Of a stretch of DNA of 64,000 nt, positions 36,379 to 44,885 are shown one piece after another. The stretch is from Burkholderia sp. L27(2015). Its GTDB lineage: Bacteria; Pseudomonadota; Gammaproteobacteria; Burkholderiales; Burkholderiaceae. The position numbers were made by a program, and so were the translations under genes. Below the pieces are notes generated by a model. It did no database searches. It saw only the letters and a program-made list of their open reading frames with translations, and had not been told where the DNA came from. Numbering within the stretch: the first letter of the stretch is position 1; every line of letters starts with the position of its first letter. The DNA lies in assembly GCF_009765705.1 (NCBI RefSeq), contig NZ_LMUX01000017.1, positions 641,516-705,515 of the forward strand, given 5' to 3'.

Positions 36379-36486
36379 GGCGACGGTAATCACCTCGAAG
36401 ACATCGAACTGCGCTACGAGAAGATCACCTGGGCGTATAAGGACGGCAACATTATTCACGCCGACAGCTGGAACGAACGCTCGTAA
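36361..36486 (+). pseudogene. hcp: hcp (tssD) 3' fragment
   Basis: The plus strand encodes the last 41 residues of an Hcp tube protein, including HLEDIELRYEKITWAYKDGN followed by IIHADSWNERS and a TAA at 36484. The pattern of Hcp's final strands (ELRYEKITW, DGN, a terminal SW) is clear. Everything 5' of about 36361 is replaced by tssJ sequence on the other strand. The two truncated genes meet 5' to 5' within 36361-36378. Confidence 0.82.
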
Positions 36487-36487
36487 A

Positions 36488-36580
36488 CGGGTACTCAACG
36501 CGGGTACTCAACGCGAATATTCAAATCGGAATATTCAAAGCGAGCACTCAAAGTGAACGCCAAAAGTGAACGCTAAGAAG
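36488..36580. repeat. Seven 13-14 bp degenerate tandem units after hcp fragment
   Basis: Units start at 36488, 36501, 36514, 36527, 36541, 36554 and 36567. The first two are identical (CGGGTACTCAACG); later units drift to CGAATATTCAAAT, CGAGCACTCAAAG and TGAACGCCAAAAG. The array begins one base after the hcp stop codon. Confidence 0.75.
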
Positions 36581-36632
36581 CAAGTCCTGGTCCCGGTGCT
36601 AAGTCAGTCTTCTCCTTGAGCACCGGTTTTAC

Positions 36633-36670
36633 GCACGGGCCATACGCTCTTCGGTCCGTGCGCCTTTTTA
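36633..36670 (+). terminator. Intrinsic terminator between hcp fragment and clpV
   Basis: Stem GCACGGGCC (36633-36641) / GGTCCGTGC (36653-36661), with one G-U pair, followed by GCC and TTTTT. It ends only 10 bp before the clpV ATG. This would terminate hcp transcription and leave clpV dependent on read-through or a cryptic promoter. Confidence 0.75.
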
Positions 36671-36680
36671 AACTTCCGTC

Positions 36681-39464
36681 ATGACCGCACGCGACCTTTC
36701 CCCTCTACTGCGCCGCCTCAATCATCACTGTGCCCAAGCTCTCGAAGACGCGGTCGGTCTGTGCGAAACGCGCGCCCACCCAGATATCGAGATTGAGCAT
36801 TGGCTCATCAAACTACTTGAACTCGGAGACGGCGATCTCATCGCGATCCTGCGTCGTTATGAGATCGATGTCGACGCAATCTGGAACAGCCTGCTCGCCG
36901 CCATCGACCGACTGCCACACGCCTTACGTGGCAAACCCGGTTTGTCGCATCGATTGGGTCAAATGCTGCGAGCAGCGTGGATGCTTGCCTCGGTCGAACC
37001 AGGACAGACCGCGATACGCTCGGCACATTTGCTCGCGGCACTCGTCGACATGCCCAACGCGCTACGCGCACCCGATGCGTGGCCCCTGCTGTCAGTCTCC
37101 GCCGTCCAGATCCAGCGCTTGATGCCAGAACTGGATCGTATTTCTGTCGAGGCGCCATCGCTATCGGCAGATCGCCCCAACAACAATTTTGCCAATGACG
37201 ACGCTAGAGGTGAGCCGATACAGGGATCCTCCGAGCCCGCAGCGCGCTTGAGTACACACAAGCAGCCCGTTTCGGAAGCACTGCAGCGTTTCACGATCGA
37301 CATCACGCAGAAAGCCCGCGACGGCAAGATTGATCCGGTCTTTGGCCGCGATAGTGAAATCCGCCAGATGGTCGATATCCTCGCGCGGCGCCGTAAGAAT
37401 AATCCGATCCTGGTGGGCGACCCGGGTGTCGGCAAGACGGCTCTCGTTGAAGGGTTGGCCCTCAAGATCGCCGAAGGTGATGTTCCCGCGGTGATACGCG
37501 ATGTCAGTATCTTGACCCTCGATCTCGGCTTGTTGCAAGCCGGTGCCGGCGTCAAGGGCGAATTCGAACAGCGCTTGAAGAATGTGATCGAGGCGGTCCA
37601 ACAGTCGCCCGTGCCGGTCTTCTTGTTCATCGACGAAGCACACACCTTGATCGGCGCGGGCAACACAGCGGGAGGCGCCGATGCGGCCAATTTGTTAAAG
37701 CCGGCGCTCGCGCGTGGTGAACTACGCACTATCGCGGCAACAACCTGGGCGGAATACAAACAGTATTTCGAACGCGATGCCGCATTGGAACGCCGTTTCC
37801 AGATGGTCAAGGTCGACGAACCCGACGACGACAACGCGTGCCTGATGCTGCGCGGCCTTAAAGCGCGCTATGCACAACCCCATGGCGTCCACATCACCGA
37901 TGCCGCTGTCAGCGCGGCCGTGCGTTTATCTCGACGTTATCTAACCGGGCGCCAGTTGCCGGACAAAGCGGTCGATCTACTGGATACGGCCGCGGCTCGG
38001 GTGCGCATGAGCGTAGAGGCGACGCCGGTGGCGATCTCCGTGTGTCAGGCCCAACGCGCTGCGCTCGAGGTCGAACGCGCAGCCTTGGTCCAGGACCAAG
38101 ACGCCACGTCGACCGATGTCGGTGAACGGCAAACGGCAATCGACGCCGAGCTAGCCACCCTATCCACCGAACTCGAAGGGCTGGAGCAACGCTGCATCGT
38201 GCAAAGGAAAGCCGCAGCCCGGCTCTTCGAACTTCGGCAGCAGTGGCAAACCGCGACAGACGAATCGGCACGCCGCGATCTGCGCCCGCTAATCGGTGCT
38301 GCGCACGCGGCGATGGCACAACACCGCGCACTAGCGCTAATCCACGCGGAGGTCGACGAAGCGACGATAGCCGCCGTGATCGCGGACTGGACCGGCATAC
38401 CGGTGGGCAGCCTTTTGGAAGATGAACGCTCGACCCTGCTCGAGCTGGAGACTCGGCTCGCGCGCGTGGTGGTCGGGCAAGATGACGCGCTTGCAGCACT
38501 GGGCAAGAGCCTACGTGCCGCGAAGGCCGGGCTCAAATCGGACGACGCGCCGCTGGGCGTCTTCCTATTAGTCGGCCCCTCCGGTGTCGGCAAGACCGAA
38601 ACTGCCCGCGCGCTCGCAGATCTGTTGTTCGGCGGAGAGCGCGCCCTGATCACGATCAATCTGTCCGAATATCGTGAAGCCCACACGGTATCGCAGCTAA
38701 AGGGCTCGCCACCGGGATACGTTGGATACGGACAAGGCGGCGTTTTGACGGAAGCTGTGCGCCAGCATCCGTATAGCGTGGTCCTGCTCGATGAGGTTGA
38801 AAAAGCGCATCGCGACGTGTTGAACGTGTTCTATCAGGTGTTCGACCGTGGCTTTATGCGGGACGGCGAAGGACGCGTGATCGACTTCCGCAACACCGTG
38901 ATCGTGATGACCTCGAATCTCGGCAGCGAGCAAATCATGGCCGCAACTGATGTCGCTGCTGAAGCGGCTACGGACGCATCCACCGGACTCTTAATGGAAG
39001 CGATACGCCCACAACTGATCGAACACTTCCAGGCGGCTCTGCTTGCGAGATTTCAGACCGTCGTGTACCGGCCATTGACCTCCCACGCGTTGACCGCAAT
39101 CGTCCGGATGAAACTCGACGAGGTGGCCCGGCGCATCGAACATAAATTTGCCGTGCCGCTGCTATGTGACGATGCGCTGGTGGAAGAACTCGTACGCGCC
39201 TGCCTGTTGCCCGACTCCGGCGCACGCAATATCGACAGTTTGCTCGACCAGCAGATACTGCCGATTTTGTCGCGCGAGCTTCTCGTGCGTATGGGAACCG
39301 GTGATGCGAGAGACAATGATTCGGGAGACGGTGATGACGGGAACGGTGATGCGGGAGACGGTAATGCGAGAGACGGCCACGCACCGGTACAGATTCGGTT
39401 GTCCTGCTCAGACGAGCACGGTATCACCATCGAGTTTGATGAAATCGCAGGTGCTGCGTCATGA
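36681..39464 (+). CDS. clpV: Type VI secretion ATPase TssH (ClpV)
   Basis: AAA+ ATPase of 927 residues that normally disassembles the contracted TssB-TssC sheath. The N-domain starts SPLLRRLNHHCAQALEDAVG. NBD1 has Walker A GDPGVGKTALVEG (about 247) and Walker B LFIDEAHTLIGAG (about 315); a coiled middle domain spans about 450-560; NBD2 has GPSGVGKTETARALADLL (about 632) and VVLLDEVEKAHRDVLN (about 700). An acidic Gly/Asp/Asn repeat (about 874-900) encoded by 15-bp tandem DNA units is inserted near the C-terminus. No ribosome site is visible before the ATG and a terminator sits just upstream. tssB and tssC are absent. Confidence 0.92.
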   Translation: MTARDLSPLLRRLNHHCAQALEDAVGLCETRAHPDIEIEHWLIKLLELGDGDLIAILRRYEIDVDAIWNSLLAAIDRLPHALRGKPGLSHRLGQMLRAAWMLASVEPGQTAIRSAHLLAALVDMPNALRAPDAWPLLSVSAVQIQRLMPELDRISVEAPSLSADRPNNNFANDDARGEPIQGSSEPAARLSTHKQPVSEALQRFTIDITQKARDGKIDPVFGRDSEIRQMVDILARRRKNNPILVGDPGVGKTALVEGLALKIAEGDVPAVIRDVSILTLDLGLLQAGAGVKGEFEQRLKNVIEAVQQSPVPVFLFIDEAHTLIGAGNTAGGADAANLLKPALARGELRTIAATTWAEYKQYFERDAALERRFQMVKVDEPDDDNACLMLRGLKARYAQPHGVHITDAAVSAAVRLSRRYLTGRQLPDKAVDLLDTAAARVRMSVEATPVAISVCQAQRAALEVERAALVQDQDATSTDVGERQTAIDAELATLSTELEGLEQRCIVQRKAAARLFELRQQWQTATDESARRDLRPLIGAAHAAMAQHRALALIHAEVDEATIAAVIADWTGIPVGSLLEDERSTLLELETRLARVVVGQDDALAALGKSLRAAKAGLKSDDAPLGVFLLVGPSGVGKTETARALADLLFGGERALITINLSEYREAHTVSQLKGSPPGYVGYGQGGVLTEAVRQHPYSVVLLDEVEKAHRDVLNVFYQVFDRGFMRDGEGRVIDFRNTVIVMTSNLGSEQIMAATDVAAEAATDASTGLLMEAIRPQLIEHFQAALLARFQTVVYRPLTSHALTAIVRMKLDEVARRIEHKFAVPLLCDDALVEELVRACLLPDSGARNIDSLLDQQILPILSRELLVRMGTGDARDNDSGDGDDGNGDAGDGNARDGHAPVQIRLSCSDEHGITIEFDEIAGAAS
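39299..39376 (+). repeat. 15-bp tandem repeat inside clpV
   Basis: About five imperfect units of GGTGATGCGGGAGAC keep the clpV frame and encode a Gly/Asp/Asn-rich stretch (GDARDNDSGDGDDGNGDAGD and on). ClpV proteins do not usually carry this segment, so it is probably a repeat expansion. Confidence 0.7.
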
Positions 39465-39895
39465 CACGCGGCGGACCTGGCCTATTTGAGGCCGTGACCG
39501 GCTACTTCGCCGACGGCACTGCTGTCGACGCTGTCGATCCCGCGACGCAGACATTCCAGTCGGTGCAAGACAATATCCAACGCATTCTAAACAGCCGCCG
39601 CAACAGCCTCGCGCACCTGCCGGACTATGGACTGGGCGATCTGTCGATGATTTACCGTCAATTGCCGGCGTCCGCGCATTTGCTCACCGAAGAGATCGAG
39701 ACGACGTTGCTCAAATACGAGCCACGCCTAAAATCAATTGCCATCACGATAGACGAAACCGAAACGGGCATGCTGTTCAGCTTCACGATGAGTTGCTACC
39801 TCCATCGCGAGGGACTGGTGCGTTTCGGCACCCACTTCACCCCCGACGGCCGCACACGGCTCACGATGCTGCAGGCTGAACAGGCTCGCCGCTAA
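39461..39895 (+). CDS. tssE: Type VI secretion baseplate subunit TssE
   Basis: Baseplate protein of 144 residues of the gp25-like family: VQDNIQRILNSRRNSLAHLP, DYGLGDLSMIYRQLPAS and IETTLLKYEPRLKSIAI contain the conserved lysozyme-like gp25 core. Its ATG overlaps the clpV stop (ATGA, 39461-39464). Length is normal, so it appears intact, but tssF and tssG, its partners, do not follow. Confidence 0.92.
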   Translation: MTRGGPGLFEAVTGYFADGTAVDAVDPATQTFQSVQDNIQRILNSRRNSLAHLPDYGLGDLSMIYRQLPASAHLLTEEIETTLLKYEPRLKSIAITIDETETGMLFSFTMSCYLHREGLVRFGTHFTPDGRTRLTMLQAEQARR

Positions 39896-39910
39896 TCCGG
39901 CCAGGCTGAA

Positions 39911-39938
39911 GGGCGACACCCGTCATGGGTGTGCCCTA
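39911..39938. terminator. Hairpin after tssE
   Basis: GGGCGACACCC / GGGTGTGCCC stem with a one-base bulge and a 5-nt loop, 15 bp after the tssE stop. The tail is only weakly T-rich. Possible terminator; it may also mark the right edge of the secretion remnant. Confidence 0.4.
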
Positions 39939-40181
39939 CCCTTGCGCCCGCATACAACATGCCTTAGCTCTCGCGGCCCCGATCACCGTACCGAAACAAT
40001 TTCGCTTCGGCAAAATCGATCTCCCTGCCCCCTCCTCTGTCGCGCACGACTTACGCAAGAACTTCGCCGGGCGTCAAGCCGAATCCCCGTACCTATCCCG
40101 AAGCCGACCACGGCTTGAATCGCAGCGAATGCGATTCCTACCGCCGAACAGCCGCGCTCGCACAGAAATCTAGAAATGATA

Positions 40182-40219
40182 CTTATAAGCATTTTATAGA
40201 TCATTTAAGGCCTTATAAG
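40182..40219. promoter_or_regulatory. Paired CTTATAAG palindromes upstream of the AhpD-like gene
   Basis: CTTATAAG occurs at 40182-40189 and 40212-40219, centres exactly 30 bp apart (about three helical turns), in an AT-rich stretch 58-95 bp before the start at 40277. The second lies in the longer palindrome CCTTATAAGG. This suggests a cooperative operator. The remainder of the 381-bp gap after tssE shows no gene. Confidence 0.45.
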
Positions 40220-40276
40220 GATCATCCTTTCGACTTAAAGTAGAGACTCCTAACCACCTGATGCAGGAGTCACACC

Positions 40277-40816
40277 ATGAGCCGTATCACCGTACCCAAT
40301 ATCGCCTCAGCCACCGGCGCTACCGCTGAAGTCTATGCCCAAGTCCGCAAGATCGCCGGCGGCAGCGTTCCCAACCTGTTCGCAGCCGTCGGCCATGTAG
40401 CACCCGCCGCGCTGACCGCCGTACTGAAAGCCGAAGGCGCATTGGCCTCGGGCAGCCTGAGCAAGCAAGACCTCGAAACCATCAAACTGTTGGTCAGCGA
40501 ACAGACCGGCTGTGACTACTGCGTCGCGGCCCACGTGATGCTGGGCAAGATGACCGGTCTGTCGGCCGACGCCTTGCGCGCCATCCGCGCTGGCCAGCCC
40601 ACGGGCGACGCGAAGCGCGATGCGTTGGTGCGCTTCGTACTGAACCTGCACACGACCAGCGGCACGATCAGCGAGAACGAGGTCGCCGCGATTCGCACGG
40701 CCGGCTACACCGACACGCAACTAGCCGAGATCTCGCTGGCCATCGCCATGACCATCTTCACCAACACCTTCAATCGCATCAACGATACCGACGTGGACTT
40801 CCCGCCGGTTAAGTAA
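40277..40816 (+). CDS. Carboxymuconolactone decarboxylase family (AhpD-like) protein
   Basis: Protein of 179 residues with the AhpD-fold pattern and its redox motif: LVSEQTGCDYCVAAHVMLGK contains CxxC and the downstream His. It resembles the peroxidase-related members (AhpD/YnjA-like) that reduce hydroperoxides or act in thiol redox, rather than the gamma-carboxymuconolactone decarboxylase itself. The C-terminal IFTNTFNRINDTDVDFPPVK is typical of the longer group. GGAG precedes the ATG. A degraded second copy lies at 62694-62790. Confidence 0.88.
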   Translation: MSRITVPNIASATGATAEVYAQVRKIAGGSVPNLFAAVGHVAPAALTAVLKAEGALASGSLSKQDLETIKLLVSEQTGCDYCVAAHVMLGKMTGLSADALRAIRAGQPTGDAKRDALVRFVLNLHTTSGTISENEVAAIRTAGYTDTQLAEISLAIAMTIFTNTFNRINDTDVDFPPVK

Positions 40817-40989
40817 GCGGTCGTGCCGGGAGGGCATCGGCAGCACAACAGCCGGTTGCCTCCCGGCACTAGCTGACGCAGCGGGAACCAGCAACCCGGC
40901 GGGCACCGACGTATGACCGCGCAACCGTTTGAATTCAACGTGCGCCGAGCTTATCGGCTTTCCATAGCGGGGAAACGGCGCCAAGCGTG

Positions 40990-41020
40990 GTAACTTGTCA
41001 AATGACACATTAATAGTTAC
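40990..41020. promoter_or_regulatory. CGNR-regulon operator, site 1
   Basis: GTAAC-N21-GTTAC, 28 bp before the start of the CGNR gene at 41049. The left half extends to GTAACTTGTCAA; an inner TGTCA-AA-TGACA dyad is present. Same architecture at 43653 and 48062. Confidence 0.7.
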
Positions 41021-41048
41021 AGTCGCAAATCTTTTCAAGGAGACTTCG

Positions 41049-41621
41049 ATGGCGGTACGAAGGGTTTCTACTTCCGACCACGACGCGGTGCTCGAATTTC
41101 TAAACACAGTGATACTTGGAAACGAGCAACTGGTTGACCTCTTTCAGACCAATGAGGATGTGGTGCACTGGCTCCGGAAAACGGGGTTCTTGAACGGTGC
41201 GCCCACGCCTGAACTGGAAGCTCAGACGTTGGCGAGCGACGCAAGGTCACTTCGCGAGGTCATACGCGAGCTGCTCGCGCAACGAAAAACGGGCGAACCG
41301 GTGGATATCGGACGGCTGAATCCTATGCTGGCCAACGGAGGCTACCGAATCGAGCTGACGTATGACTGTGAGGGAAATCTAGCCGCGCGTAGAAGATATA
41401 CGGGGGATAACAGTGCACAGCTGCTGATCCCGGTTGCGATAGCGGCGGCCGACTTGCTCGCAGGCGGCGACTTCAGATTAATCCGCAAGTGCGAAGGCGA
41501 TCGTTGCCCCCTGTGGTTCTACGATAGAACGAAGGCGCATAGGCGGCGGTGGTGCAATATGTCGTTGTGCGGCAATCGTCAAAAAGTGGCACGATTCCGG
41601 ACTCGAACGAAATGCGACTGA
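41049..41621 (+). CDS. ABATE/CGNR zinc-finger transcriptional regulator (1)
   Basis: Protein of 190 residues. The N-terminal ABATE-type domain (HDAVLEFLNTVILGNEQLVD, and REVIRELLAQRKTGEPVD) is followed by a CGNR zinc finger: RKCEGDRCPLWFYDRTKAHR and RRWCNMSLCGNRQKVARFR, with paired Cys and the CGNR box. These are probable one-component regulators with poorly known ligands. AAGGAG sets the start at 41049. A GTAAC-N21-GTTAC operator directly upstream suggests autoregulation. The gene is a paralogue of the one at 43035-43622. Confidence 0.88.
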   Translation: MAVRRVSTSDHDAVLEFLNTVILGNEQLVDLFQTNEDVVHWLRKTGFLNGAPTPELEAQTLASDARSLREVIRELLAQRKTGEPVDIGRLNPMLANGGYRIELTYDCEGNLAARRRYTGDNSAQLLIPVAIAAADLLAGGDFRLIRKCEGDRCPLWFYDRTKAHRRRWCNMSLCGNRQKVARFRTRTKCD

Positions 41622-41782
41622 TCACGCACTTGACCCAGCTCATACCTGCTATGAGCCAGGCTTCATGGCTTCTTCGCTGCATTTCCTTAATACTTTGACA
41701 TGGGATGACCGGCTACCTGAGCGTGGGTAGTGGTCTGTCGAGTGACTTCGAGTGATTGAATACCGGGACGGCAGATAAGATC

Positions 41783-42997
41783 ATGCGAGACCAAATGACG
41801 CTGGGCGAGGCGACCGAAACAGCGAGCGGCGAGTGGAGTTTGATTGTAGCGATTGTTCTTGTCGCAATTAGTTTGCGGCCGGGCATCGTGTCGATAGGGC
41901 CGATCCTGCCCATGATCCAAACGGAATTTGGACTGTCGCATGCGTTGGCGTCGCTGTTGACTGCGGTGCCCGATTTGCTTATGGGGCTGCTCGCGCTGCC
42001 TACGCCATGGCTTGCGAGGCGATTTGGTCGCGATAAAGTTTTGCTCTGGGCTTTGATTCTGCTCTGCCTGGCCACGATAGCACGCGCGTTCACACCCAAT
42101 ACTGCAGGCTTATTGCTCACGACTGTGGGCGTCGGAGCCGGCATCGCGGTAGCGGGCGCGTTGTTCGGTGGCTTGATCAAATCGAAATTTCCGACGCGTG
42201 CGGCGATGCTGATGGGCATATACGCAACGGCGTTATCGTTCGGCAGTACCGTCGCGGCCGCCTCGAGCGGTGCTGTCGCTAATAGTTTTCCCGGCGGCTG
42301 GAGGCTGGCTGCTGGAATGTGGGGGGTTATTGGCTTGGTTGCGATTGCGGGTTGGAAGATAGTCGCGGAGTCGGATCGACAAGCTAATGTGCGCAATGTT
42401 GCGCCGGCAGTGAAAGCCGCGCGGTTCCCAATCGGAAATGGCAAGGCGTGGTTGGTGGCGCTATTCTTCGCGTGCGATAACTTGCTGTTTTACGCGTTGA
42501 TCTCCTGGATCGCACCCATGTATCACGAGTATGGAATTCCTACCGGAAAGGCAGGCTTGATTCTGGCGAGCTTTACCGCGGTGTTTATGTTCTCGAATCC
42601 AATAATCGGGGCATTGAGCAAGGGACATGACCGGCGTGGATGGCTCTTGTTGAGCGGGGTACTTGTCGCGGCCGGCTTGGTTGGTATTGCCGTGGCGCCA
42701 ACATTCATGCCCATATTGTGGGTGGGATTGGCAGCCTTCGGGCTCGGTGGCGGATTTACACTGGGTATGACCTTGCCGTTGGACAACACCCATAGTACCG
42801 ACGAGGCAAACACATGGAACGCATTTGTGATGCTGGTCGGTTACGTGATTGCGGCCGCTGGGCCCTTTACCGTAGGGCTATTTCGGGATATCACAGGGAG
42901 TTTCCACGTACCGGTGGTTGGTTTGATCGGTGTGTCGATGGCAATGCTTGTTATCGTGCCTTTCTTGAAACCGAGACCGATGCCTGTTAAGTATTGA
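41783..42997 (+). CDS. MFS transporter, CynX/NimT family
   Basis: Carrier of 404 residues with 12 predicted helices. The start of helix 1-2 (VAISLRPGIVSIGPILPMIQ) and LASLLTAVPDLLMGLLALP are typical of CynX/NimT proteins, which move cyanate, 2-nitroimidazole or similar small molecules. An ATG at 41783 is preferred; a TTG at 41756 and an ATG at 41795 are also in frame, and no ribosome site is decisive. It lies between two CGNR regulator genes and is probably their target. Confidence 0.85.
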   Translation: MRDQMTLGEATETASGEWSLIVAIVLVAISLRPGIVSIGPILPMIQTEFGLSHALASLLTAVPDLLMGLLALPTPWLARRFGRDKVLLWALILLCLATIARAFTPNTAGLLLTTVGVGAGIAVAGALFGGLIKSKFPTRAAMLMGIYATALSFGSTVAAASSGAVANSFPGGWRLAAGMWGVIGLVAIAGWKIVAESDRQANVRNVAPAVKAARFPIGNGKAWLVALFFACDNLLFYALISWIAPMYHEYGIPTGKAGLILASFTAVFMFSNPIIGALSKGHDRRGWLLLSGVLVAAGLVGIAVAPTFMPILWVGLAAFGLGGGFTLGMTLPLDNTHSTDEANTWNAFVMLVGYVIAAAGPFTVGLFRDITGSFHVPVVGLIGVSMAMLVIVPFLKPRPMPVKY

Positions 42998-43034
42998 TCA
43001 AACGATTTTGGCTCGACTCGCGTCATTGGGACTT

Positions 43035-43622
43035 CTAGTCTTCCGGGTGCCCGGTGCTCTTTTGACGAGCGCGAAACTTCGCCACCTTGTGGCGATTGCC
43101 GCATGTGGCCATGCTGCACCAGCGTCGGCGGTGTGACTTTGTCCTGTCGTAAAACCAAAGCACGCAGTCGGGCGCTTCGCACTTTCTCACCAGTTCGAAA
43201 TCACCGGTGGCGAGCAATTCCGCTGCAGCTTGTGCAACCTGCGTCAGAAGCTGTTCCGGCGTATCTGTCTCATAGCGATGTTTGACTTCCAACGCGCCGT
43301 CTGCACCGCGGATCAACTGCACGTTATATTGGGCATGCACTAAAAATGCATTGAGCGCACTGATGTCAACTCTCTTACCCGCTTTGCGTTGAAACACCAG
43401 TTTTCTCACGACTTCTCGCAACGCTCGCGCCGTATCTGCCAACACTTCGCGTTTGAACGTGGGTTCATTTCTCTGATCGAGATATCCCATCGTTTGCATC
43501 CATGCGACGACATCCGTGTTTGTTGCTAAATATTCGTACAGGCCATCCTCACCTTGCGCCAAGGTATTCATAAAATCCAGTGCAGGATCGTCGGCAAGCG
43601 TCAGGAATTCCGGGGCAGACAT
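43035..43622 (-). CDS. ABATE/CGNR zinc-finger transcriptional regulator (2)
   Basis: Protein of 195 residues, paralogous to the regulator at 41049. It has an ABATE part (LADDPALDFMNTLAQGEDGL and REVVRKLVFQRKAGKRVDI) and a CGNR finger (RKCEAPDCVLWFYDRTKSHR and RRWCSMATCGNRHKVAKFR). ATG 43622 and TTG 43625 are both possible starts behind GGAG. An operator with GATTGTAAC/GTTACAATC arms lies 31 bp upstream. The gene points back towards the MFS gene, enclosing it. Confidence 0.88.
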   Translation of the reverse strand: MSAPEFLTLADDPALDFMNTLAQGEDGLYEYLATNTDVVAWMQTMGYLDQRNEPTFKREVLADTARALREVVRKLVFQRKAGKRVDISALNAFLVHAQYNVQLIRGADGALEVKHRYETDTPEQLLTQVAQAAAELLATGDFELVRKCEAPDCVLWFYDRTKSHRRRWCSMATCGNRHKVAKFRARQKSTGHPED

Positions 43623-43652
43623 CAAGCATTTCTCCAGTAATCGGCATAGATT

Positions 43653-43683
43653 GTAACCGTTAAAACATGTTTTGAAAAGTTAC
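43653..43683. promoter_or_regulatory. CGNR-regulon operator, site 2
   Basis: GTAAC-N21-GTTAC within 9-bp arms GATTGTAAC / GTTACAATC, with an inner 12-bp palindrome AAAACATGTTTT. Read towards the gene the left half is GTAACTTTTCAA, as in sites 1 and 3 apart from one base. Confidence 0.7.
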
Positions 43684-43713
43684 AATCGACCCGTGGAGCG
43701 CATTTTTTTGTAA

Positions 43714-43734
43714 CCTGTATTCGTAATATACAGG
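43714..43734. promoter_or_regulatory. CCTGTAT-N7-ATACAGG dyad
   Basis: A 7-bp-arm dyad 30 bp beyond operator site 2. A second regulator site or a small hairpin are both possible. Confidence 0.3.
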
Positions 43735-44061
43735 AGTCTCCGCCGGCATGGGGGCGGTGAGCCGGCCGTCGTGATCGGTTCAGCGGCGTGCTTTACAGCT
43801 TGTTTTTATGTGAACACCCAAGGCGCAGACATCCCCACGCTGTTGATCTGCCGGATGAAAACGCGGCCAGAGACGTCGAAACTCGGTCTGCAATGTAAGC
43901 GGAGAAGGCGGTCTATACCATACCTGAAAATACCGACAGACCCGCAGGCTTGAGAGTCGGTAAGATATGCGACCGGTAGTGTGGAATTGCGCTTGATCGC
44001 TTACGTTCTAGCGATTTTTGTGATGAGGCGGATTGCCTCGATCGATAGCAAAGCTCATGCT
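43735..44061. other. Intergenic region without recognisable gene
   Basis: Short open frames here (for example 43771-43953) lack ribosome sites and protein-like composition. I see nothing assignable. Confidence 0.4.
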
Positions 44062-44107
44062 ATGAAAGGGCTAGCTCAGGAGCTTCACGCCATCCTGAGT
44101 CTAGCCC
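44062..44107 (-). terminator. Intrinsic terminator of the leftward hydrolase gene
   Basis: Long stem (44068-44081 with 44093-44107; arm GGGCTAG-CTCAGGA, one bulged base) followed on the minus strand by TTTCATAG. It is 14 bp past the hydrolase stop at 44121. Confidence 0.6.
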
Positions 44108-44120
44108 TAGGCACCCTTGT

Positions 44121-44822
44121 CTATACAGTTAACGTTGACCGTGCTGCTTCCAAAATCACCTCAATGACAGGCTCAGGCGCCGTTATCGATGGCGTATGAT
44201 CAACTTGGTACGCTCTCACCTGCGCACCCATTCTTTCGGCCATAAACCGCTGCGTCGACGGATGGATCATCCGGTCTTCTTCTGCTACCAAAAACCAACT
44301 GGGTTTTGTCTTCCACGCCGGCTTGCTAACAGCCTCCTGAATACACGCCACAGAGATCGGCCGCTGTACCGCCGCACTTATCAGCTTCTCCTGATCGGTA
44401 GCATTTTGCGCAAACGCCTTTTCGAACCCGACGTCCGGCATCCAAATCAACCCTCGCGCGTCTGGAGCCAGCTCCGGCGCATCCGCGTGTTTCTCACCTC
44501 GATAAAACACCGCCGCTACCGTCTCGCCCTCGTCCGGGGCCAATGCCGCAACGAACACCAACGACCGCACTTGGCTCGTGTCTACCGCGCTGATCACCGC
44601 GCCCGCATAGGCGTGCCCGACTAAAATCACCGGCCCGCTTGCCTTCTCCACCACCGCCGCTACGGCTTCTATATCCGCGCCCAAACTCGTCAGCGGCAAC
44701 GGTGCACAAACCACCTTCAGACCGGCCCGAACCAGCGGCGCAATCACCTTGCTCCAACTTGAACCGTCGGCCCACGCACCGTGAACCAACACTACCGTTG
44801 CATCTTTGGCAAAAGAAGTCAT
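44121..44822 (-). CDS. Alpha/beta hydrolase fold protein, nucleophile Ser replaced by Ala
   Basis: Protein of 233 residues in the EstC/MES-like alpha/beta hydrolase group: VVLVHGAWADGSSWSKVIAP at the N-terminus and PVILVGHAYAGAVISAVD at the nucleophile elbow. The catalytic Ser of GHSxxG is Ala here. The acid region (LVAEEDRMIHPSTQ) and a His (YQVDHTPSI) remain. Proteins with the GHAYAG elbow may be non-hydrolytic or use another mechanism. It is co-directional with the SDR gene upstream (63 bp gap). Confidence 0.85.
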   Translation of the reverse strand: MTSFAKDATVVLVHGAWADGSSWSKVIAPLVRAGLKVVCAPLPLTSLGADIEAVAAVVEKASGPVILVGHAYAGAVISAVDTSQVRSLVFVAALAPDEGETVAAVFYRGEKHADAPELAPDARGLIWMPDVGFEKAFAQNATDQEKLISAAVQRPISVACIQEAVSKPAWKTKPSWFLVAEEDRMIHPSTQRFMAERMGAQVRAYQVDHTPSITAPEPVIEVILEAARSTLTV

Positions 44823-44885
44823 GTCCTGTCCTTAACAGTCTGGCGCCCATTCGCAGCGCTCCTTATTATCGTCATGTCGCCTGCA

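Noticed and set aside
35917-36498. The full 193-codon frame as an intact secreted TssJ
   Set aside because: Residues 1-40 are antisense to an hcp 3' end and do not form a signal peptide before the lipobox.
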